Assembly: GCA_025056515.1 (NCBI GenBank)
Contig: JANWWB010000013.1
Span: forward strand, 1 to 5,768
Length of the DNA stretch: 5,768 nucleotides
Source: Anaerolineales bacterium
GTDB lineage: Bacteria; Chloroflexota; Anaerolineae; Anaerolineales; Villigracilaceae
Reading direction: 5' to 3'
This document shows positions 1 through 5,300 of this stretch, piece by piece (the first letter of the stretch is position 1; each line of letters starts with the position of its first letter). The translations under genes and the position numbers were made by a program. The notes beneath the pieces are model-generated. The model did no database searches, was not told where the DNA came from, and saw only the letters and a list, made by a program, of their open reading frames with translations.

Positions 1-1701
1 TATGCTGGGGTCGCCAGAAGGATAGGTATCGGTGAAGTTCTGCTGGATGAGCGTGCGGAAGACGATTCGGCCGGTGGTGGGGCCGTCGTTGTAGCCGCTA
101 CAAGTTGGGTCGCTTCCGCCCGTACCGCCGAGAGGGACACAACCTCCAATAAGCCGCCCATCTCCGATGCCCAGGCGGTCGCGAATCTCTTGGGAAATGT
201 TGAAAACAATCGTGGTTGTGCCGTCATTTGCAGCCGGGTCCAGCTGGTCGCATTCCCCGGGCGGCGCCGGCGGGGAAGCTATCGCGCCTGTGTAGTTACA
301 GGAGGTGGTCACATTGGACGCCTGCATCGCAAGGGCGGACAAGGTGTACGTGTTGCCGTTAAGTTGCAGGGTAGGGACAAAATCGGGCGCAAAATGTTGC
401 CCATCAGAAATGACATCAGTAATCTGGACATTATCAAAAACGAAGAAATCGGAAATCTGGAAGTCCAATGTGTACTCTAAATACCTGCCGGGGGCAGGCC
501 CTCCGCCTCCCACCACACTCACGGTTTTCTGGATAGCAATGGATTTATCCTGTAAAGTGTGTTCACAACCGGGTAAGTTCTGGGTAAAGGTACTACCGGT
601 ATCGCGCGGGTCAATCGGCGTCCAGGTCCCGCCGCCGCTGGCATTGTTACAGGAAAGGGCATCATCGCCAGTAGCAGGGTTGATCACCGAAGCGCCACCG
701 GCATCGCGCAGCGGGATGTAATACTCGAAGGTCATCGTCACCGTGCCGCTGACCGAGGCAAAAGTACAACTCAGCGTACCGCCTGGGGTTGTGGTCGGAG
801 GTAGGGTACAGGAGGTCGCTGCCGGACTGGTACCGACCAGGGAAAGGAACTGCATGTTCGATGGGAGGGTATCGGTCAGAGTGAAAGGGCTCATTGTTTG
901 CCCGGGGGCAATCGTCGCCGTGACCGTATAGCGGCGCGGGAAGTTCAGCCCGGTGGCTGTTTCGTCTTCAGGGCCGTTGTAGGATTTGGAGAGGGTGAAA
1001 AGCGTCGGAGTTACGCCGGCACTCGTCCAAGCGCTCAGCGTGGCAGCCGGATTATCCGTCGTGTAGTTGTTTAGCGGGTCATAGCCAAACTGATAGCCAC
1101 CGCGCGCCTGGATAGTGAGCGGAGTACCCAAATCGGCTAGATTGCTCATGGAAACGGCAACATTCACGACCAACGGTGGTTGGGTAGGCGTGAAAGAGCC
1201 AAAAGGCAGGCGCAAGGCCAAGAATTGATCCCCCGCATTGCCACAGACCTGAACCGGCGTGCCGGTGTTATCCACAATATACGGATGAGGGACACAAGTC
1301 ACACCGCCGGAACCGGGGAAGGTTAGCAGCATGTGCTCAACCGGTGTCCCGAGATACGTAGCGCTGACAAAAGTCAACCCATCCAGAGGCGGATTGGTAT
1401 TCTGATTGCCATCCGCCCCATTGCGCGGGATGATGAGGTCAATGACAGGACCATAGCCGACGCCGGTCGGGTGAGGGTTATCAAACGTGACTGTAAAGGA
1501 CACATTTGTCCCAATGAATGCGCTCGCCGGGACATTCAGTGAAATCGAAGGCGGTACACTTAATCGAGGGCGCTCGCTAGGTGCAGCAACGACAAGTTGA
1601 CTCGTCCACGCATTCTGACCGACAAGAAAGAAAATAATAAAGACTGCTTGCAAAACAAAGCGCAACCGGTCAGAGCGTGTCCATAACCCGGTGATAGGCA
1701 T
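1..1701 (-). CDS. Large secreted surface protein with DUF11/D2-like beta domains (5' part; gene runs off left edge)
   Basis: Reading the minus strand from the ATG at 1701 gives 567 codons without a stop to the window edge, so the C-terminus is missing. Residues 1-40 look like a Sec signal peptide: arginines at 9, 12 and 14, a hydrophobic core at about 15-28 (FVLQAVFIIFFLVG), and likely cleavage after A39 or A40. The mature part is rich in T, S, G, P and N and reads as tandem Ig-like beta domains of DUF11 or fimbrial D2 type, at about 46-200, 232-385 and 386 onward. The last two start with similar strands (TLSKSY, AIQKTV) followed by TDTLP and TDVIS, the style of isopeptide-forming D2 domains. 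Ten cysteines fall in five successive pairs (136/153, 298/312, 351/379, 468/484, 521/534), suggesting extracytoplasmic disulfides. An in-frame TGA eight codons upstream and a strong Shine-Dalgarno fix the start. Substrate and anchoring mode are unknown because the C-terminus is not visible. Secretion is well supported; the domain family is inference. Confidence 0.85.
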   Translation of the reverse strand, partial: MPITGLWTRSDRLRFVLQAVFIIFFLVGQNAWTSQLVVAAPSERPRLSVPPSISLNVPASAFIGTNVSFTVTFDNPHPTGVGYGPVIDLIIPRNGADGNQNTNPPLDGLTFVSATYLGTPVEHMLLTFPGSGGVTCVPHPYIVDNTGTPVQVCGNAGDQFLALRLPFGSFTPTQPPLVVNVAVSMSNLADLGTPLTIQARGGYQFGYDPLNNYTTDNPAATLSAWTSAGVTPTLFTLSKSYNGPEDETATGLNFPRRYTVTATIAPGQTMSPFTLTDTLPSNMQFLSLVGTSPAATSCTLPPTTTPGGTLSCTFASVSGTVTMTFEYYIPLRDAGGASVINPATGDDALSCNNASGGGTWTPIDPRDTGSTFTQNLPGCEHTLQDKSIAIQKTVSVVGGGGPAPGRYLEYTLDFQISDFFVFDNVQITDVISDGQHFAPDFVPTLQLNGNTYTLSALAMQASNVTTSCNYTGAIASPPAPPGECDQLDPAANDGTTTIVFNISQEIRDRLGIGDGRLIGGCVPLGGTGGSDPTCSGYNDGPTTGRIVFRTLIQQNFTDTYPSGDPSI

Positions 1702-1708
1702 CTCCTCA

Positions 1709-1714
1709 CCTCCT
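1709..1714 (-). promoter_or_regulatory. Strong Shine-Dalgarno of the surface-protein gene
   Basis: The minus strand reads AGGAGG here, within AGAGGAGGTGAGGAG, exactly 7 nt before the ATG at 1701. It is the best ribosome binding site in the window and decides the start of the surface-protein gene. The other genes have weak or no such site. Confidence 0.85.
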
Positions 1715-1812
1715 CTGAACCAATCTCACAGCCGGTTGCGCCACTGGCCGAGCGGGGACCTTGGCGCCCATGTTGGCAATCCCGCTCCGCTGCCGCTGTT
1801 TTCGATATTATT

Positions 1813-1821
1813 ATTATATCA
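1813..1821 (-). promoter_or_regulatory. Extended -10 promoter for the surface-protein gene
   Basis: The minus strand carries TGATATAAT, a perfect TATAAT box with the TGn extension that lets sigma-70-type promoters work with a poor -35. A TTGCAA sequence lies 14 bp upstream (1833-1838), closer than the usual 17 bp, so the extended -10 would do most of the work. The predicted transcript would have a leader of about 100 nt. In that leader a 6-bp inverted repeat (GCGCCA at 1738-1743, TGGCGC at 1762-1767) could form a weak hairpin. The box overlaps the left copy of the ATATCAAACTTG direct repeat, so the repeat nest may help form the promoter. The assignment is by sequence only. Confidence 0.5.
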
Positions 1822-1999
1822 AACTTGCTCTGTTGCAAGGAGTCAAACGCTCATGTTTGAGTATCTTTGCAAGGCGCGTAGCCGCCGAAGCAATCTCCTG
1901 GCAATCCAGGAGACTGCTTCCCTCACGCTTCGCTCGGGGCAGGCGCTGCGCTTGCAGTGACACAATCACCGATGTTTGCAACAGAGCATATCAAACTTG
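1816..1999. repeat. Intergenic nest of 12-bp direct and inverted repeats around a palindromic element
   Basis: ATATCAAACTTG occurs exactly at 1816-1827 and again at 1988-1999. Just inside these, GCTCTGTTGCAA (1827-1838) and TTGCAACAGAGC (1976-1987) are perfect 12-bp inverted repeats; the left pair shares one base. The layout resembles a small element of about 160 bp with terminal inverted repeats between direct repeats, and no coding potential of its own. Against a simple transposon reading, a third partial copy (ATATCAAACT, 2004-2013) lies 16 bp further on, inside the 3' end of the neighbouring RNase gene, and 12 bp is long for a target duplication. A local hairpin, TCAAAC / GTTTGA at 1843-1860, also lies inside. 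The region fills most of the gap between the beta-CASP gene and the surface-protein gene. Confidence 0.7.
1862..1962. repeat. Diverged copy of a GAAGCAATCTCC-type palindromic intergenic repeat
   Basis: The core is a 15-bp stem, GAAGCAATCTCCTGG (1887-1901) and CCAGGAGACTGCTTC (1906-1920), around the loop CAAT. The single mismatch becomes a G-U pair in minus-strand RNA. Outer parts (TTTGCAAGGCGCG on the left, GCGCTTGCAGTGACA on the right) are weakly complementary and resemble the TGTCATTGCGAGG...GAAGCAATCTCC family of dispersed palindromic repeats that I recall from several bacterial lineages. The outer arms have drifted from that pattern, suggesting an old copy. No T-run follows the stem on either strand, so it is not a standard terminator, although minus-strand RNA would fold strongly just after the beta-CASP gene and could protect its 3' end. 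Family identity is from memory and needs a genome-wide comparison. Confidence 0.65.
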
Positions 2000-3385
2000 T
2001 TATATATCAAACTCACTCAAAAAAGTCGGGAAAATCACTTTTGCTTCTTGCAGCAATCCCTGCAAGGCCATCGCAGCATGCGGCTCGCCGTGGACGAGAA
2101 AGATGTTTTTCAGGCTGCGGTGGCAAGCCCGCGCATATTGCACCAACACATCTTGCCCGGCATGAGCCGACATACCACCGATGGTGACGACTTCCGCTCG
2201 GCGCACATAAGTTTCGCCAAAAATGCGGACTTCAGTCTCACGCTCAGCCAGCCTCCGTCCCAAGGTATTTGGCGCTTGCCAGGAGACAATCAAAATCGTA
2301 TTGCGAGGGTCCTCAATGTTGTTCTTAAGATGGTGCAAGATACGCCCAGTCTCGGCCATGCCGGAGGCTGAAATAATCACCGCCGGCTCCTTAAGCTCGT
2401 TGAGCGCTTTGGATTCTTCCACAGAGCTAATGTAGCGCAAGCCTGAAAAATGAAGCGCCGGATGCCGATTTTCGCGGATAAAGGTCAATGTCTCTTCGTC
2501 ATAGCATTCGGGATGGGCGAGAAAAATTTGCGAAGCTTGTACTGCAAGCGGACTATCAACAAAGACCGGAATGATAGGCAAAATTCCCTCACTGACCGCC
2601 CGATTGAGGGTGTACACCAAATCCTGCGTCCGACCAACGGCAAACGCCGGAATAATGACTTTGCCGCCCCGCTCTACCGTGCGGCGAACGGTTTCGATAA
2701 ACTCGCGACGGGCATCTTCTGGATCAGCATGGCGCTTATCACCATAAGTGCACTCCATAATCAAGTAATCCACTTCGTAAGGGAAAACCGGATCGCGCAC
2801 AATTGGCAAATCGGGACGACCAATATCACCCGAAAACCATAGCCGAATGGTCCGATGGCCCTCGCGAACTTGGATGCGGAGCGCCGCTGACCCCAAGATA
2901 TGTCCAGCCTCGAGGAATTCTACTGTGACTCCCGGAAGCACTTCAAACGGTTGGTTGTAAGGGATGGGCGTAAGAAACTCGCTCACTTGCGCCGCATCCT
3001 CCTGGGTATAAAGCGGTTCCAAGGGCGGTTCGCCATGTTTCAAACGGCGTTTATTGAGATACTCGATATCAGCCTGCTGGATGTGTCCCGAATCGCGCAA
3101 CATAATGTCGGTCAAGTGCACTGTAGCCGGGGTAGCAAAGATAGGAGCGCGACAACCCTGCTTATACAGGTTGGGTAAATTCCCACTGTGATCAATATGG
3201 GCATGCGAGAGCAAAACGGCCTGAAGTGTGCGCGGATCATAGTGAAATGTCCGGTTGCGTTCATAGGACTCAGCACGCCGCCCCTGAAAGAGACCGCACT
3301 CCAACAAGAGACGCGCACCATTCGCCTCAAGCAAATATTGCGAACCGGTGACGGTTTGTGCAGCTCCGTAAAAGGTTATCTTCAT
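2000..3385 (-). CDS. Beta-CASP metallo-beta-lactamase ribonuclease (YSH1/CPSF-73-like, 461 aa)
   Basis: This is a cytoplasmic zinc-dependent RNase of the COG1236 (YSH1/Cft2) type, expected to cut and/or trim RNA. The metallo-beta-lactamase motifs are complete: HAHIDH at 61-66, H162 in GHILGS, and D187 in SGDIG. The beta-CASP motifs are also present: motif A E211 (ECTYGD), motif B H408 (SAHA) and motif C H432 (VHGE). PAFAVGRTQ (246-254) and SGMAETGR (341-348) are typical of the family. All metal ligands are intact, so it should be active. The length fits bacterial homologues. The start at 3385 (MKITFYGAAQTVTGS) is preferred over a site 18 codons upstream, because it opens directly on the first beta-strand of the fold and gives a 4-bp ATGA overlap with the RNase D gene. 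Only a weak GAAG lies upstream, consistent with translational coupling. The 3' end touches the intergenic repeats; no clear intrinsic terminator follows. The exact RNA substrates cannot be read from sequence. Confidence 0.93.
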   Translation of the reverse strand: MKITFYGAAQTVTGSQYLLEANGARLLLECGLFQGRRAESYERNRTFHYDPRTLQAVLLSHAHIDHSGNLPNLYKQGCRAPIFATPATVHLTDIMLRDSGHIQQADIEYLNKRRLKHGEPPLEPLYTQEDAAQVSEFLTPIPYNQPFEVLPGVTVEFLEAGHILGSAALRIQVREGHRTIRLWFSGDIGRPDLPIVRDPVFPYEVDYLIMECTYGDKRHADPEDARREFIETVRRTVERGGKVIIPAFAVGRTQDLVYTLNRAVSEGILPIIPVFVDSPLAVQASQIFLAHPECYDEETLTFIRENRHPALHFSGLRYISSVEESKALNELKEPAVIISASGMAETGRILHHLKNNIEDPRNTILIVSWQAPNTLGRRLAERETEVRIFGETYVRRAEVVTIGGMSAHAGQDVLVQYARACHRSLKNIFLVHGEPHAAMALQGLLQEAKVIFPTFLSEFDI

Positions 3386-4503
3386 AAATTCTTCTGAAGC
3401 ACAGAGAGAATTTCTTGACCAAATTTTTCTAATCGCCAAGGCGAATCTGGCAAGAGAGGAGCCAGTTCCTCTAAGGTCGTTGGAGCCCGTTCGGCAATCG
3501 CCTGCAGCCAGGCCTTAGGTAGAACGATATCTGATTCCAAGCCCAACCGACGGGCACATTGCCGACGCCATTCACTTAGGGCATAGGAACGCCGGATAAC
3601 TTCTGCCGAAGCAGAGGGAAGACGATGAGGAGATGGAATGGGATGTTCTATGCCTTTTTGAATTGCAGCCAATAACTCTTTTCCATACCGGTCGAATAGA
3701 GGAGCGTGCAGCGCCATCTGCAACGCATCCAGAGTCGACGGCATCCGACGCGCCAAGCGGAGCAACTCTCGGTCCGGCAGAACCCGAAAGACCGGCCAAT
3801 CCAGCCGTTCAGCGGTTCGTTCACGCCACTCCCAGAGAGCGTGTAACACCCCTCGCTGTACAGGGGTCAACGATTGGATACGGGCAAGACGTCGCCCGGC
3901 GAGCGATTCTTCTCTGACTCCATTCCCCCTAGCCAGGCGAATAAATTCCTCTTGTGCTAACATCCACAAGCCCCTTTGTTCTAACTCGCTCTTCAAATCG
4001 TCCCGAAGACGTAAAAGGTAACGAGTGTCCAGACGAGCATAATTCAACATAGCTGCGGTCAGAGGTCGCATGCCCCAATTAGCTTTCTGATAACGTTTGT
4101 TCAGATTTACACCGTATTTGAGTTTGAGCAAAGCCTCCAGGCCAACTTTTTCGTATCCTAAGATGCGGGCGCTTTGCATCGTATCAAAGAGATTGACAAT
4201 CTCAAAGCCAAAATCGCGGCGTAGACCGATGAGATCGTACTCGACGGCATGAAAAACTTTTTCAATCTCCGGATGAGCAAAGAGCGAAGCCAAAGAAGAC
4301 AAGTTCGAAAGGGCAAAAGGGTCGAGCAAATAATCAGTTTCGAAGGTAGAAAGCTGGATAAGGCAAACCCGCTCGCGATACGCGTAAAGCGAATTCGATT
4401 CGGTATCCACCGCCAGCCGCGGCTGAGAAAGCCAGAGAGGGAGAAATCGCTCTAGCTCTTCTGGTCGGTCAATCCAAACAGGCGGCGGCAGGATATCAGA
4501 CAT
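3382..4503 (-). CDS. rnd: Ribonuclease D-type 3'-5' exoribonuclease with HRDC domains (373 aa)
   Basis: This DEDDy-family exonuclease would trim structured RNAs, such as tRNA precursors, from the 3' end. The four acidic metal ligands and the tyrosine are visible: D33 and E35 (AVDTES, Exo I), D90 (HAVEYD, Exo II), and Y155 with D159 (YARLD, Exo III). These positions follow E. coli RNase D (D28, E30, D85, Y151, D155) with an offset of four or five. FDTM at 106-109 is also typical. A first HRDC domain spans about 212-280 (LTPVQRGVLHALWEWRE), and a weaker second HRDC-like unit lies at about 300-370 (YALSEWRRQCARRLGL). The length nearly equals that of E. coli RNase D (375). An in-frame TGA ten codons upstream, with no ATG, GTG or TTG between, makes the ATG at 4503 the only sensible start. 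The stop overlaps the next gene by ATGA. No Shine-Dalgarno is seen and a -10 box lies very close, so the message may be leaderless. Confidence 0.93.
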   Translation of the reverse strand: MSDILPPPVWIDRPEELERFLPLWLSQPRLAVDTESNSLYAYRERVCLIQLSTFETDYLLDPFALSNLSSLASLFAHPEIEKVFHAVEYDLIGLRRDFGFEIVNLFDTMQSARILGYEKVGLEALLKLKYGVNLNKRYQKANWGMRPLTAAMLNYARLDTRYLLRLRDDLKSELEQRGLWMLAQEEFIRLARGNGVREESLAGRRLARIQSLTPVQRGVLHALWEWRERTAERLDWPVFRVLPDRELLRLARRMPSTLDALQMALHAPLFDRYGKELLAAIQKGIEHPIPSPHRLPSASAEVIRRSYALSEWRRQCARRLGLESDIVLPKAWLQAIAERAPTTLEELAPLLPDSPWRLEKFGQEILSVLQKNL

Positions 4504-4510
4504 AGGATGA

Positions 4511-4516
4511 ATTATA
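4511..4516 (-). promoter_or_regulatory. rnd: Candidate -10 box giving a leaderless RNase D transcript
   Basis: The minus strand reads TATAAT here with seven bases between it and the ATG at 4503. Transcription would then begin at or within a base or two of the start codon. No good -35 is seen: the best match, TTGTGA, lies only 14 bp upstream. No Shine-Dalgarno precedes the ATG, which fits a leaderless message. The rest of the gap (4517-4615) shows no gene and no clear terminator for the acetyltransferase. Confidence 0.45.
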
Positions 4517-4615
4517 GCCGTTTGTCCGTTTCACAAGCAGATCTTCCTTGCGAATAGCACTCACCCAACAACCATTCACGTGTGCCCGATACCATCAAGA
4601 CAGAGGAGAGCACGC

Positions 4616-5077
4616 TTACTCAGCTAAGCTTGCCCTTCTCCTCGAAGGATTAGGTTTTTCCATAACCAACGCATCACCACCATCCCGATAGTAACCACGC
4701 CAAAGATCAATGCGTTGATAGCCTTCCTGCTGATATAAGTTGATGGCCTCAAGATTATCCGTGCGGACACACAGACGGAAGTGGGCTGTCTTCATCTGGG
4801 CTTCACAAGCACGTAAGAGTGTCCGGCCAATACCCCGCCGTCGATAAGCGGGGAGAACGCCCAAAGTAGCAATCCAACCGATCTCTTCGCCATGGCGCAG
4901 ATCGCCGGCGATGAAACCGACCATACGGCCATCCATCACAGCCTTCAGACGCACCACATTCGGATGGACAAGAACGGCTACCAGGTCCAAGAGCGGCCAG
5001 GCATCCTGTGCAAAACATATACGCTCGATTCGATACAAATCCGGCAGGTCCAATAAGCGAGCAGGAAGGATATCCAT
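4616..5077 (-). CDS. RimI-like GNAT N-acetyltransferase (153 aa)
   Basis: This GNAT-fold protein would transfer acetyl from acetyl-CoA to an amine, possibly a protein N-terminus. The N-terminus (PARLLDLPDLYRIERICF) matches the RimI start. Motif A, the acetyl-CoA pyrophosphate loop, is RRRGIG at 79-84. The C-terminal half (RTDNLEAINLYQQEGY, then RGYYRDGGDALVME) is close to RimI, with the general-acid tyrosine at Y115. The residue aligned with the catalytic base E103 of enterobacterial RimI is C103 (RLCVR instead of LEVR), so activity or substrate may differ. The C-terminus has a short basic tail (PNPSRRRASLAE). The ATG at 5077 gives the usual family N-terminus; a TTG at 5119 would add 14 residues that fit no family pattern. 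Neither has a Shine-Dalgarno. It stands alone between the SPFH and RNase D genes, without the tsaB gene often found beside rimI. The GNAT fold is sure; the RimI role is tentative. Confidence 0.85.
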   Translation of the reverse strand: MDILPARLLDLPDLYRIERICFAQDAWPLLDLVAVLVHPNVVRLKAVMDGRMVGFIAGDLRHGEEIGWIATLGVLPAYRRRGIGRTLLRACEAQMKTAHFRLCVRTDNLEAINLYQQEGYQRIDLWRGYYRDGGDALVMEKPNPSRRRASLAE

Positions 5078-5125
5078 AAACCCGGAAGAAAAGCCTGAGA
5101 AAAAATGGGCAATCGACAATAAGCA

Positions 5126-5156
5126 AGAGGCCTCTCACCTTATCCGAGAGGCCTCT
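5126..5156 (-). terminator. Perfect 11-bp hairpin between the SPFH and acetyltransferase genes, probable terminator
   Basis: AGAGGCCTCTC (5126-5136) and GAGAGGCCTCT (5146-5156) form a perfect stem around a 9-nt loop. It lies 144 nt past the SPFH stop and about 50 nt before the acetyltransferase ATG. On the minus strand it is followed by TTGCTTATTG, an interrupted T-rich tract; on the plus strand by ATTTTAG. It could end the SPFH transcript, or act as an attenuator or protein-binding site for the acetyltransferase gene. Each arm contains the self-palindrome AGAGGCCTCT, so the site is both a direct and an inverted repeat. Between it and the SPFH stop (5157-5300) I see no gene or RNA; only a distant 8-bp inverted pair, AGTGATCG / CGATCACT. 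Confidence 0.5.
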
Positions 5157-5300
5157 ATTTTAGTACGTTTTCCAGCCAAGAGTGATCGTCCAGAGTCACC
5201 TCAGTTCACCAGATAGCCGGCCGCCGAGGCATAGCCGTAACAGGATCTCAACTGCTTTGCAACCGACTGGTCCGATCACTTTCGTTCCGGTTAGATGAGC

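Noticed and set aside
484..498. Perfect small hairpin CCTGCC GGG GGCAGG
   Set aside because: It lies inside coding sequence for a Gly/Pro-rich linker (GPAPGR) and has no T-run; probably a by-product of codon content.
190..931. Plus-strand open frames opposite the surface-protein gene
   Set aside because: They overlap one another, have no domain or binding site, and lie opposite a continuous 567-codon minus-strand frame with a signal peptide.
1560..1838. A 92-residue minus-strand frame across the surface-gene start
   Set aside because: It starts at a TTG with no binding site and overlaps, in another frame, the signal-peptide region of the clearly coding surface gene.
1887..1920. Strong 15-bp stem as an intrinsic terminator of the beta-CASP gene
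   Set aside because: No T-run follows on either strand, and the sequence matches a dispersed palindromic repeat type better.
1976..2842. Several plus-strand open frames opposite the beta-CASP gene
   Set aside because: They lie antisense to a gene with complete catalytic motifs, lack ribosome binding sites and show no recognisable domain.
3386..3439. An 18-codon longer start for the beta-CASP RNase
   Set aside because: The extra residues (MAIRKIWSRN...) fit no family pattern and lie within the RNase D C-terminal coding region; the ATGA overlap start is more natural.
5078..5119. TTG start for the acetyltransferase adding 14 residues
   Set aside because: It has no Shine-Dalgarno, and the added residues precede the normal RimI N-terminus; the ATG at 5077 fits the family.
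5182..5280. 8-bp inverted pair AGTGATCG / CGATCACT, considered as the closing stem of a small RNA
   Set aside because: The intervening 80-odd bases show no convincing internal folding, and no promoter or T-run flanks it.
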